Assembly (NCBI GenBank): GCA_023395615.1
Contig: JAEWYP010000053.1
Coordinates: 1 to 24,493, forward strand
Source of the DNA: Bacillota bacterium
GTDB lineage: Bacteria > Bacillota > Clostridia > Christensenellales > Aristaeellaceae
DNA: 24,493 nt
Direction: 5' to 3'
The translations under genes were made by a program, and so were the position numbers. Below are positions 1 to 7,829 of this stretch, in pieces. Below the pieces are notes generated by a model. It did not search any database and had not been told where the DNA came from. It saw only the letters and a program-made list of their open reading frames with translations. Every line of letters begins with the position of its first letter. Position 1 is the stretch's first letter.

Positions 1-896
1 ATTTCATGGCCTATTGCCAGATGTTTATGCGGGATGTGAAACGCTTCCGCCTGGCTTACGACGAAGCCGACGTGATGCCGCTGGGCAGCGGGGCGCTCGC
101 GGGCACCACCTATCCCCTCAACCGCGAGCGGGTGGCGGAGCTTTTACACTTCAGCAATGTTACCGACAACGCTATGGATGGGGTCAGCGATCGGGATTTT
201 GCCCTGTCGTTCCTCTCCGCCGCATCCATCTGCATGATGCACCTGAGCCGCTTCTGTGAAGAACTGATCCTTTGGTCCACCAACGAGTTCGGCACCGCCG
301 TAATGGACGACGCGTTTGCCACCGGTTCCAGCATTATGCCGCAGAAGAAAAATCCGGACGCGTGCGAGCTGACCCGTGGAAAAACCGGCCGCGTATATGG
401 CGACCTGATGGCGCTGCTGACCGTGATGAAGGGGCTTCCCCTCGCGTATAACAAAGATATGCAGGAGGACAAGGAAGCCTTCTTTGACGCGTACGATACC
501 CTGTGCAAATGCCTGCCCACCTTTACGGCAATGCTCGCAAGCACGGTCTTCAACGCCGACGCGATGGCTAGAAGCGCCGCGCTGGGCTTTACCAACGCGA
601 CCGATCTAGCCGATTATCTGGTAGGCAAGGGGATGCCCTTCCGCGATGCGCACCACGTAAGCGGCATACTGGTCGGTAAATGTGTTAAGGAACACCGGGA
701 GCTTGGCAATCTGACCCTGACGGAACTGCGCGAAGCGTCCCCCGTGTTTGAAAACGACGTATACGACGCCATATCGCTCAAAGCCTGTGTGGAACGCCGC
801 AAACTGCGGGGCGGCCCCGCGCCGGAAACGGTGCTGGCGTCCATCCGCAGTGCGGAAGCGTGGATGGAAACCATGCGCGACGAGGCCAAACGGTAA
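1..896 (+). CDS. argH: Argininosuccinate lyase, C-terminal part (5' end outside window)
   Basis: This enzyme catalyses the last step of arginine synthesis, cleaving argininosuccinate to arginine and fumarate in the cytoplasm. The reading frame is open from the first base, so the N-terminal part (about 165 residues of a usual ~460) lies outside the window; the Met codon at 6 is internal (family context F-M-A-Y). The fumarase/aspartase-superfamily signature GSSIMPQKKNPD is encoded near 325-360 and contains the flexible loop with the catalytic serine. The C-terminal helical part is complete and ends at TAA 894-896. The next gene starts 36 bases later with its own Shine-Dalgarno site. Nothing suggests decay. 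The family call is very secure; only the start is missing. Confidence 0.96.
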   Translation, partial: FMAYCQMFMRDVKRFRLAYDEADVMPLGSGALAGTTYPLNRERVAELLHFSNVTDNAMDGVSDRDFALSFLSAASICMMHLSRFCEELILWSTNEFGTAVMDDAFATGSSIMPQKKNPDACELTRGKTGRVYGDLMALLTVMKGLPLAYNKDMQEDKEAFFDAYDTLCKCLPTFTAMLASTVFNADAMARSAALGFTNATDLADYLVGKGMPFRDAHHVSGILVGKCVKEHRELGNLTLTELREASPVFENDVYDAISLKACVERRKLRGGPAPETVLASIRSAEAWMETMRDEAKR

Positions 897-931
897 ACCA
901 GCCTCGGATTAAACCGCAGGGAGGAACCGCC

Positions 932-2173
932 ATGATGGTCTGGGAAAGACGATTGCAGCGCCATCTCCGGGAGCACATCCTGGGGTATGCTTTTGCCGCC
1001 GTGTTGCTGCTGGGTGCGTTCATTCGCTACTCCAGCCTGCCGCAGATGGCCGCCGATTTAAAGTATATGAATATGAGCTGGTATGCCGCGATCAAACAGG
1101 GTGGCATGGCGGCTGTGCTGGCTCCCGATTTGCAATGGACCTACAGCCCGCTGCATCTGTACCTGTGGGCGCTGGCCGCTCTGTGTTTTCCAGCCGCGGA
1201 CAGCGCGCTTGTGCTTAAGGCCGTCTCCCTCGTGATGGAGGCCGGACTGGTTGTTTTCACCTGCCTGCTGGCGAGCTGGGTACTTCCGCGGCCACGCAGG
1301 AAGATTGGTCTTTTTGCGGTGTTCACGCTGCTTTGGCTCAATCCTATATTGATCCTGAACGCATCCGCCTGGGGGCAGACCGACGCATCCTACGCGGCGC
1401 TGTCTGTACTTTCGCTGTGGCTGCTTTTACAAAACAGGCCGGGATGGGCGATGGTAAGCTTTGGGCTTGCGATGGCGTTTAAATTACAGGCTGTCTTTCT
1501 GCTGCCCGTGTTGCTGATCGCCTGGTTCTGCCGGGAAAAAAAGTTCAGCCTCCTGTGGTTTCTCCTCGTTCCCACGGTGTGGGTCGCCACGGGTATTCCC
1601 ATGGTGTTTCTGGGGGAAAGTCCGTTTTATGCCGTGACCGTATACCTCGGGCAAACCGCCATGTACACAAAGCCTACTTTTAACTGCCCCAATCTGTTCG
1701 CCCTGCTTGGCGACGCACTGACGGGCAAGCAGCTGGTACAGGGGCTTTGGCAGCGCATGGGGCTGGTGCTGGCGCTTGGATCGCTAGGCAGCATGGCGGC
1801 CTGGCTGATCTACCGGCGGCGTGCGCTGGGCACGCAAACCATGCTTTTACTGGGCGCATGGTGCGTGCTGACTTGCGTATTCTTTCTGCCGCGCATGCAT
1901 GAACGGTACGGGATGGTCGGCGATGTGCTGCTGATGGTATGGGCGGTCGCGCTGGCCAAACCGCGCGGTTTTGGGTGGGTGTTGCTGGGGTTGTTACCAA
2001 CGTTAAGCGCGTATTGCGAGTATCTGTTTAATGCACCGATCTTCAGCCTGCAATTTGGCGCGGTGTTAAACCTGCTATTGCTGGGCGCGCTCACCTGGGA
2101 GCTGGCCCGCGAAGCGGCGGCCAGCCCGGTTCTGCCGCAGGATCAGGGCGACACCATTACCGCGGTTGCCTGA
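932..2173 (+). CDS. GT-C fold membrane glycosyltransferase, Gpi18/COG5542-like
   Basis: A 413-residue polytopic membrane protein with about ten hydrophobic segments. The family moves sugars, typically from polyprenyl-phosphate donors, on the outer face of the membrane. Family-type marks are an early acidic residue in the first outer loop (D42), W-G-Q-T-D at 148-152 after the second hydrophobic pair, F-K-L-Q near 184, and H-E-R-Y at 324-327, which matches the HERYF motif of Gpi18-like mannosyltransferases. I chose ATG 932 because GGGAGG lies about 8 bases upstream; the frame stays open to 860 inside argH, but that start has no ribosome-binding site. It follows argH by 35 bases. Donor and acceptor cannot be read from the sequence. 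A DUF2029/GT87 assignment is the main alternative. Confidence 0.75.
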   Translation: MMVWERRLQRHLREHILGYAFAAVLLLGAFIRYSSLPQMAADLKYMNMSWYAAIKQGGMAAVLAPDLQWTYSPLHLYLWALAALCFPAADSALVLKAVSLVMEAGLVVFTCLLASWVLPRPRRKIGLFAVFTLLWLNPILILNASAWGQTDASYAALSVLSLWLLLQNRPGWAMVSFGLAMAFKLQAVFLLPVLLIAWFCREKKFSLLWFLLVPTVWVATGIPMVFLGESPFYAVTVYLGQTAMYTKPTFNCPNLFALLGDALTGKQLVQGLWQRMGLVLALGSLGSMAAWLIYRRRALGTQTMLLLGAWCVLTCVFFLPRMHERYGMVGDVLLMVWAVALAKPRGFGWVLLGLLPTLSAYCEYLFNAPIFSLQFGAVLNLLLLGALTWELAREAAASPVLPQDQGDTITAVA

Positions 2174-2189
2174 TAACAATATCTCTTCG

Positions 2190-2220
2190 GCCCTTCCCGA
2201 TGTCCCGGGAGGGGCTTCGC
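2190..2220 (+). terminator. Probable intrinsic terminator after the Gpi18-like gene
   Basis: A 10-bp stem (2190-2199 with 2206-2215, one G-U pair) closes a 6-base loop. The downstream tract (TTCGCTTG) is poor in T, so termination may be partial. It lies 17 bases after the stop codon and just before a promoter-like sequence. Confidence 0.5.
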
Positions 2221-2249
2221 TTGTGATGGAAATCGCTCTGTGGTATCAT
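2221..2249 (+). promoter_or_regulatory. Promoter candidate for the tandem GT39-like pair
   Basis: TTGTGA (2221-2226) and TATCAT (2244-2249) are separated by 17 bases, a sigma-A-like arrangement. It sits directly behind the terminator-like hairpin and 40 bases before the ATG at 2290. Confidence 0.45.
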
Positions 2250-2289
2250 CATTGTATCAAGGTATGAGAACAGAAAGCAGGGATCGCGA

Positions 2290-3984
2290 ATGCCAAAGAA
2301 AGCAGGGCGCTTTTCCACATGGTTTGTCGCGTTGTTCTTTCTGGCGCTGACTGCCGTGGGGTTGCTGACGGCCGGAGACTATGGCCAGCCCTGGGATGAG
2401 CCCTGGGAACAGGATATTCTGCGTATGAACGGCAACCAGTACGCGCAGACGCTGGGTCTGGACACCCGCTTTGCGTTCATGTCTTCCATAACCACCCCCG
2501 CAAGCGGGCTGATCGCCGACAGTGAGGAGAGAGACCACGGCGAATGCGCCTATTATCCCCTGCTTGGAATCATGGCCGACAGCACGCTTTCCGCGGATTC
2601 GCTGATGCAGCTCTGGCACGCCTATACCTGGCTGTGGTTCGTCGCAGGCGCGGCGGCGCTGTGGCTGATCTGCCGCCGCCTCGGGCTATCCCGCGCCATG
2701 AGCACGGTCGCGGTCCTGTTTTGGGTGCTGACCCCCCGCATGTTCGCCGAAGGGCATTATAACAATAAAGATATGGTGCTCCTGTCGCTGACGCTGATCA
2801 CGCTTTGGCTTTCGTTGCGGTTAATGGAGCGCCCCAGCGTTCTCCGGGCGTTGCTGTTCTCGCTGGCCGGTGCCGCTACGACGAACACCAAAATTATCGG
2901 CCTTTTCATCTGGGCGCTTTGTGCGCTGTTTGTGCTGATCCGTCTGTGCGTCGGACACCGGATGAAGGGGCGTGTGTGGCTCGCGGCGCTCGTTGCGCTG
3001 GTTTCTTTCGCGGGATTTTATGCCCTGCTTACGCCAGCGCTGTGGCCGGATCCAAAAGCATATCTCGTCTATACCTACAACAATGCCGTCCATTTCAGCC
3101 GCTGGCAAAACCTGATTTTGTTCCGCGGCACGGTGTTTAACCTGCGCACCGATACGCTGCCCTGGTATTATCTGCCGTATATGATCGCGGTTACGACGCC
3201 GATCTGGTTGCTGGCGCTTTTTGCCATCGGGCAGATTCTGGCGTTAGGACGCATCCTGCGCCCCAGATCAGGCGCATTTTCCAGCAACATAACCACGGGC
3301 CTGTTGCTGTGTACCCTGCTTTGGCTGCTTCCCTTTCTGTACGCGGTTTTCGGACACCCGAATCTTTACAACGGCTGGCGGCATTTTTACTTCCTGTACG
3401 GTCCGATGCTTATTTTAGCCGGATACGGCGCCGGGCGGATTTTTAACCTCCTGTCCGCGCCGCGGTATCCGGTGATGCGCCGCGTATGCGCCGCGCTGCT
3501 GGGCCTGTGCATGGCGCTGACCGGAACGCAGATTGCGCTGTCGCACCCTACGGAATACACCTACTACAATCCGCTTGTCGCAGGCAAAAATGTCCCCGAT
3601 TATCTGGAGCTGGATTACTGGAATGTGTCTGTATTGCAGACGGTTCGTAAACTGTTAAACCGGCATGCCGACAGTTCCACACTGACCATTCAGGGGGCGG
3701 AATTATGGTCGCAGACCGGGCTGGAGGCCGCCTGGCAACTGCTGACCCCGGCAGAACAGGCGCGGCTTACGGTGCTGCCTGTTGACGACGCATCCGCCGA
3801 ATACGTGCTGTCCAACCGCACCTACGCGGTACTTGGTAACTGGCAACCGGACGCAACCCAGCAGGCGGTCGTGCAGACCGACAGCTTCCGTATGCCTGTC
3901 TGTACCATCTATACCGCCGCGCATCCGCACGGCGGCCTGCCAGCGCCTGTCGCATCCGCCACCGGGGAGGTGCTGCCCGCATGA
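2290..3984 (+). CDS. GT39-like (GT-C fold) membrane glycosyltransferase, first of tandem pair
   Basis: A 564-residue integral membrane protein of the PMT/GT39-like superfamily, expected to transfer a sugar from a lipid-phosphate donor to an extracytoplasmic acceptor. After the first membrane segment comes D36-E37 in a P-W-D-E-P context, the usual catalytic acidic site of the first outer loop. R-D-H-G-E follows at 81-85 and H-Y-N-N-K-D at 156-161. About ten hydrophobic helices follow, then a soluble C-terminal region (about 430-564). The Shine-Dalgarno site is weak (GCAGGG, about 8 bases before ATG 2290). The stop overlaps the next ATG by 4 bases (ATGA), so the two genes are translationally coupled. 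Both products share the D-E-P, R-D-H-G-E and Y-N-N-K-D motifs and must derive from a duplication. Substrate unknown; protein O-glycosylation and glycan decoration are both possible. Confidence 0.78.
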   Translation: MPKKAGRFSTWFVALFFLALTAVGLLTAGDYGQPWDEPWEQDILRMNGNQYAQTLGLDTRFAFMSSITTPASGLIADSEERDHGECAYYPLLGIMADSTLSADSLMQLWHAYTWLWFVAGAAALWLICRRLGLSRAMSTVAVLFWVLTPRMFAEGHYNNKDMVLLSLTLITLWLSLRLMERPSVLRALLFSLAGAATTNTKIIGLFIWALCALFVLIRLCVGHRMKGRVWLAALVALVSFAGFYALLTPALWPDPKAYLVYTYNNAVHFSRWQNLILFRGTVFNLRTDTLPWYYLPYMIAVTTPIWLLALFAIGQILALGRILRPRSGAFSSNITTGLLLCTLLWLLPFLYAVFGHPNLYNGWRHFYFLYGPMLILAGYGAGRIFNLLSAPRYPVMRRVCAALLGLCMALTGTQIALSHPTEYTYYNPLVAGKNVPDYLELDYWNVSVLQTVRKLLNRHADSSTLTIQGAELWSQTGLEAAWQLLTPAEQARLTVLPVDDASAEYVLSNRTYAVLGNWQPDATQQAVVQTDSFRMPVCTIYTAAHPHGGLPAPVASATGEVLPA

Positions 3985-5603
3985 CCCAATGGTTCCGCAA
4001 ACACGCGTCTCTCGTAACGGTTCTGTTTTTTGTACTGCTCACGCTCGCGGGGTTGCTTACCAGCGCTGATTACGGTCTGCCCTGCGACGAACCCGCCGAA
4101 CAGGATATTCTGCGGGAAAACCTGTACGAATACGCAACGCGCCTGCTTGGGCCGCAAAGCGAGGCTGCCCGGTATTATCAGGCAAACGGCGTGCAGCTGA
4201 TTTCACAAAGCATCGAACGCGATCACGGAGAATCGGCTTACTATCTGGCCGCACCCATCCTGCAACTGCAGGCCGACGCGCCCGATACCATGACCGTCCT
4301 CTGGCATGCTTATACATGGCTATGGTTTATGGCCGGGGTCATCGCACTGTACCGGCTGATGCGGCAATTGGGGCTTAACCGTTTCCTCGCCTGTGCTACA
4401 GCGTTGTTTTTGTACCTTTCGCCTCGCTTTTTCGCGGAAGGGCATTACAACAATAAAGACGTCGTTCTGCTGTCGCTCACGCTTTGCACGCTGGCAAGCG
4501 GTCTTCGTTTTCAGAAGAAGCCGTCGTTTCCGGCAGCGCTTCTGTTTTCCCTGTTCGGGGCGCTGGCGGCCAACACGAAAATCATCGGGGCGCTCCCCTG
4601 GGGACTGATGGGGCTGGCAGCGCTATGGGGCCTTGCGGCGCGCAGGGAGTTAACAAGGAAAAACATCATTGCCGGGATCACCGCCATCCTTGCCTTCGGG
4701 GTTTTCTACCTGCTGCTCACCCCGGCGGCATGGGTTGCGCCGCGCGCGTTTGCGCGGTATCTGCTGGGCAACGCTGCCAATTTCACCCGTTGGTCGGGTT
4801 TGGTACTGTTTAACGGCGTGTATTACAACCCCGCGCGTACGCTGCCATTACCGCGCACCTATCTGCCCGTGATGATCGCGCTCACCACACCGATCCCCTA
4901 TCTGCTGTTTGCGGTCATCGGACAGGTTCGCGCGCTGCTCCTACTAGCCCGTAAGGACAGCCAGGGGCCTACATTCGCCGCGCTCACGCTGCTCTGGTTG
5001 ATTCCCCTTGCCTATGTGGTGCTTGCGCGGCCGGTGCTGTATAACAGCTGGCGGCATTTCTACTTTCTGTACGCGCCAATCGCGGCAATGGCCGGACTTG
5101 GGCTACAGGCTGCGTGGCAGGCGTTGGGCCACAGCCGGGTCAGGCGTTCGTTCGGGGCTGTCGCACTGGCCGCGATATTCGGGTGGCAGGCGGTCGGCAT
5201 CAGCCTGAACCACCCCTATCAGTATGCGTATTACAATGTGCTGGCTCGGGATGTACCCGAGCGGTACGAGTTGGATTACTGGGATGTAAGTACCCTGGAC
5301 GCCATGCGCCGGCTTAGTTCGGAGTCGCAGCGCGATCAAACGCTTCCGCTTGTGTTAGGCGCAAGGGATTATATGAGCCATTTCGGAATTGAGCACGGAG
5401 TTGCCGTCCTGCCTGCAGCACTGCGTGAAACGCTGTCCATAACAGATGACCCGGACGCTCCCTATCTGTTCTATAACGCTACTTATGAAAAGATATACGG
5501 GATCGACCCGCCCGAAGGGTATCGTCCGCTCTTTTCCATCAGTGGCTACGGGAATGTGCTCTGTACGGTCTATGAACGAACCACCGAAGCCCCGACAACC
5601 TGA
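3981..5603 (+). CDS. GT39-like (GT-C fold) membrane glycosyltransferase, second of tandem pair
   Basis: This 540-residue membrane protein is a paralogue of the upstream gene product. It has D36-E37 in a P-C-D-E-P context, R-D-H-G-E at 80-84, H-Y-N-N-K-D at 155-160, the same L-W-H-A-Y-T-W-L-W-F segment near 107-116, a later W-R-H-F-Y-F-L-Y segment, and a comparable soluble tail containing E-L-D-Y-W. All motifs suggesting catalysis are kept in both copies, so neither looks like a decaying duplicate. GGGGAGG at 3964-3970 supports ATG 3981, and the 4-base overlap indicates coupling. A strong bidirectional terminator follows. The two copies may act on different acceptors or as a heterodimer, as known for some eukaryotic PMTs; that is inference only. 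Confidence 0.78.
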   Translation: MTQWFRKHASLVTVLFFVLLTLAGLLTSADYGLPCDEPAEQDILRENLYEYATRLLGPQSEAARYYQANGVQLISQSIERDHGESAYYLAAPILQLQADAPDTMTVLWHAYTWLWFMAGVIALYRLMRQLGLNRFLACATALFLYLSPRFFAEGHYNNKDVVLLSLTLCTLASGLRFQKKPSFPAALLFSLFGALAANTKIIGALPWGLMGLAALWGLAARRELTRKNIIAGITAILAFGVFYLLLTPAAWVAPRAFARYLLGNAANFTRWSGLVLFNGVYYNPARTLPLPRTYLPVMIALTTPIPYLLFAVIGQVRALLLLARKDSQGPTFAALTLLWLIPLAYVVLARPVLYNSWRHFYFLYAPIAAMAGLGLQAAWQALGHSRVRRSFGAVALAAIFGWQAVGISLNHPYQYAYYNVLARDVPERYELDYWDVSTLDAMRRLSSESQRDQTLPLVLGARDYMSHFGIEHGVAVLPAALRETLSITDDPDAPYLFYNATYEKIYGIDPPEGYRPLFSISGYGNVLCTVYERTTEAPTT

Positions 5604-5644
5604 TGAAAAAGGGCTGATTCATTTTTACATATTCCAATAAGAAA

Positions 5645-5687
5645 GCTGGCTTTGTTTCCGGTAGCGGAAGCAAAGCCAGCATGTTTT
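5645..5687. terminator. Bidirectional intrinsic terminator between convergent genes
   Basis: A 16-bp stem (5645-5660 with 5665-5680, one wobble pair) closes the tetraloop GTAG. On the plus strand it is followed by ATGTTTTT. On the minus strand the stem is followed by TTTCTTATT. It separates the GT39-like pair (plus) from the ClC gene (minus) and can serve both. Confidence 0.85.
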
Positions 5688-5770
5688 TCCGTTGGTGTAT
5701 GGCATTATCTTTTTTCCGGGCAGCGCCCCGGTTGGAAATCACATAACCATGAACCGGTTGAGCTGTCGAG

Positions 5771-7330
5771 CTACAGGCTGTTACGGCACAACGTCTGCAT
5801 TTGTTCGTTTACTTCCCGATACGCTCCTTCGGAAGAAAGCACCACAAGATAATCTCCCGGGATGATTTTCGTTTGCCCGTTCGGCACCAGATCCGCTTCT
5901 CCCCGGTGAATTCCCGCGATCAGTAACCCATGCGGCAGTTCCACCTCACAAAGGCGTTTACCGCAAATAAAGCTGCCATACTCCACCGGCACTTCCAGCA
6001 AGCTTCCCGGCGCCCGTTTTTGCGCATTCTTACCGTCGTTTTCCATAATACGTTCCAGAAGAGCTTCATAAATCGGCGAAGTCTTCAGTAGGTCGGAAAC
6101 CAGCAGCGCCGTAAAAGAACATACCGCAACCGGAAACAGATGTACAAGCGTTCCTGTCATTTCGGCGGTCAGCAAAATACTGGTCACGGGCGCTTTCACC
6201 GAACCGGATAGAGCCCCTGCCATTCCGCACACCGCAAAATCCACGATATACTCCGAAGGCATGCCAAAATGCGCCGCAACCATGCCAAACAAACTGCCGG
6301 CCATCGCACCTACCGCCAGAATGGGCAGGAAGATGCCACCCGGCGCACCGCTGCCAAAGCTGGTGCTGGTAAACAGAAACTTAGCCGCCAGGTAGAGAAG
6401 CATCAGGCCAATCCCGCTTTGAGCCACTTCCGCAAAGTGAATCAGGTTGGCGCCACCACCCAGCGTTTGCGGCAGGAAAAGGCCAAAAGGCAACGCCAGC
6501 GCCAATGCGATCACCGGCCTTAACACCAGTGGCAGTTTTTTATAAAGCGTCTGGAACGCAAGAAGCGACTTGTTCAGCAACGCGCCCACCAACCCAGAAA
6601 ATATCCCCAGTGGCAGCAGCCAGATAAACAGGCTGGCCGGCAGTTGCGGCGTAAGTGTAAAGCTCATCAGCGGTTTCAGCCCAAAAAAAAGCGTCGCTAC
6701 CACGTCCGTCGTCAGGGCGGCGGTCGTCGCGGTAATCAGGATAATTGGCGAAAAACTGCGGTGCACTTCTTCCAGCGCGAATACAATGCCCGACAGCGGC
6801 GCGTTAAACGCCGCCGCCATCCCGGCTGCCGCGCCTGCGGTAATCAGGTAGTTCTCTTCGATTTTGTTCTTGCTGGTCTTTTCAGCAACCACCTGCCCCC
6901 CGGCAGCGCCGATCTGGATGGACGGGCCCTCGTGCCCAAAGGAGAGTCCGAAAAAAGCTGCCAGCAACCCCGCCACATATCGCACCAGTAACACCGGGCC
7001 AGCCTTGATTCTCAGGCCGTGTATCAGCATGCCTTCCACCTGCGGCACACCGCCGCCGCATGCCAGCGGCTCGTATTTCATCAACCGGGCAATCACCCAG
7101 CCGACTGTCAGAACGAGTGCCAGCCAGGGAAGCAGCGCCCACGGATTCATCCGAATGAAAGCGTATCCCTGCTGCGCTTTTTCCAGAGCAAACTCCATAC
7201 CGTATCGATAAACAACAACCATCAAGCCCGCGACCAAACCTACAAAAATCCCTTTCAGGGCAATGCGCCACTTCATCTGGTTTAGGCTGGTCAGCACTTC
7301 GTACATCTTCGATTGACTTCTGCTTTTCAA
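5771..7330 (-). CDS. ClC-family chloride channel / H+-Cl- exchanger with TrkA-C-like domain
   Basis: A 519-residue ClC transporter. Recognisable filter elements are G-G-G-V-P (92-96), G-H-E-G-P (132-136) with the gating glutamate E134, E187-E188 (the region of the internal proton glutamate of exchangers), and G-S-G-A-P-G-G-I-F (326-334). S-P-I-Y near residue 420 aligns with the central tyrosine region. Keeping both glutamates favours an exchanger. The central serine of G-S-G-I-P is Gly here. A regulatory-core-like TrkA-C domain occupies about 440-519. I place the start at TTG 7328-7330: GGGGGAGG ends 5 bases before it, and an extended -10 promoter lies just upstream, which would leave the other in-frame TTG (7358-7360) outside the message. 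It is divergent from the Na+/H+ antiporter gene. Confidence 0.92.
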   Translation of the reverse strand: MKSRSQSKMYEVLTSLNQMKWRIALKGIFVGLVAGLMVVVYRYGMEFALEKAQQGYAFIRMNPWALLPWLALVLTVGWVIARLMKYEPLACGGGVPQVEGMLIHGLRIKAGPVLLVRYVAGLLAAFFGLSFGHEGPSIQIGAAGGQVVAEKTSKNKIEENYLITAGAAAGMAAAFNAPLSGIVFALEEVHRSFSPIILITATTAALTTDVVATLFFGLKPLMSFTLTPQLPASLFIWLLPLGIFSGLVGALLNKSLLAFQTLYKKLPLVLRPVIALALALPFGLFLPQTLGGGANLIHFAEVAQSGIGLMLLYLAAKFLFTSTSFGSGAPGGIFLPILAVGAMAGSLFGMVAAHFGMPSEYIVDFAVCGMAGALSGSVKAPVTSILLTAEMTGTLVHLFPVAVCSFTALLVSDLLKTSPIYEALLERIMENDGKNAQKRAPGSLLEVPVEYGSFICGKRLCEVELPHGLLIAGIHRGEADLVPNGQTKIIPGDYLVVLSSEGAYREVNEQMQTLCRNSL

Positions 7331-7360
7331 GAGATCCTCCCCCAAAAAATATACCTTCAA

Positions 7361-7369
7361 ATTATACCA
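7361..7369 (-). promoter_or_regulatory. Extended -10 promoter of the ClC gene
   Basis: Read on the minus strand this is TGGTATAAT, a perfect extended -10 element. I see no good -35 at 17 bases, which is common for extended -10 promoters. Predicted transcription begins near 7354, giving a short leader of about 25 bases and supporting the TTG start at 7330. Confidence 0.65.
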
Positions 7370-7535
7370 TATTCGTCAACCCAAACTGCCGGTTTTCCTG
7401 TTCTGTAACGTTTTAAACACATATAAATAACATCGCTTGCAACCGCGCGTACCGCTGATTTTACTTAAACAGGGTTATCCATAGTCCCTCTTCCCCGCCT
7501 CGGCTTGCCGGTCGCTTTCTTTCGGGTGGACGGTT

Positions 7536-7560
7536 CAACGCAGAAAGCGTTGTTTTTTTT
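7536..7560 (+). terminator. Orphan intrinsic terminator in the ClC/antiporter intergenic region
   Basis: CAACGC (7536-7541), loop AGAAA and GCGTTG (7547-7552) form a 6-bp hairpin followed by eight T residues (7553-7560), a textbook intrinsic terminator. No plus-strand gene lies between the bidirectional terminator at 5645-5687 and this site. It must end a short untranslated transcript, act as an attenuator for a long antiporter leader, or be fortuitous. A weak -10 (TATAAA, 7422-7427) lies upstream. Confidence 0.6.
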
Positions 7561-7570
7561 CAAAAACACC

Positions 7571-7607
7571 GAGAATGATTTGCATTATTTTTCAAAATGA
7601 TTATACT
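7571..7607 (+). promoter_or_regulatory. Promoter candidate with Fur-box-like overlap, upstream of the antiporter
   Basis: TATACT (7602-7607) is a good -10; TTTGCA (7579-7584) is a weak -35 at 17 bases. The segment 7571-7589 matches the classical 19-base Fur box (GATAATGATTATCATTATC) at 15 positions by eye and covers the -35. Transcription would start near 7614 and give a leader of about 215 bases. Fur-family control is inference from one site. Confidence 0.4.
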
Positions 7608-7641
7608 GAATACCAGAGCAATAGCTCTTCGGATGCAGAAT

Positions 7642-7823
7642 AAATGAAGAACGACAGGTAATAAATCCTGATCAGCTGTAGAAAAGCGAATGTTTTTCGC
7701 GAGAAAAATTACGATACGTTGTTTCCATGTTGGGTTGCCGTGTTCATTCGTTCTTCATTTCACAACATTCGCAAAGCTAAAACCACAGGACTTCCGTGTC
7801 GCTGTGAATAGGAAGAACGAGGG
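7642..7823 (+). promoter_or_regulatory. Structured leader with mutually exclusive helices; candidate riboswitch
   Basis: The 13-base arm 7642-7654 is perfectly complementary to 7748-7760. This helix encloses small hairpins at 7655-7670 (CAGG/CCTG) and 7686-7700 (GCGAA/TTCGC). The 9-mer GAAGAACGA of the left arm (7646-7654) recurs exactly at 7812-7820, running into the Shine-Dalgarno GAGGG (7819-7823). So TCGTTCTTC (7748-7756) can pair either upstream, leaving the ribosome-binding site free, or downstream, masking it. A further hairpin (7784-7791 with 7798-7806, one bulge) lies between. This is the layout of a translational switch. I could not match the inner part to a riboswitch consensus that I know. 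Confidence 0.55.
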
Positions 7824-7829
7824 ATAAAA

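Noticed and set aside
7331..7369. Fluoride riboswitch in front of the ClC gene
   Set aside because: The predicted leader is only about 25 bases, too short, and the protein lacks the Met that marks fluoride-type ClC proteins at the central position.
7475..7483. DnaA-box-like TTATCCATA as a sign of a replication origin
   Set aside because: A single 8-of-9 match with no cluster of boxes and no origin-linked genes nearby.
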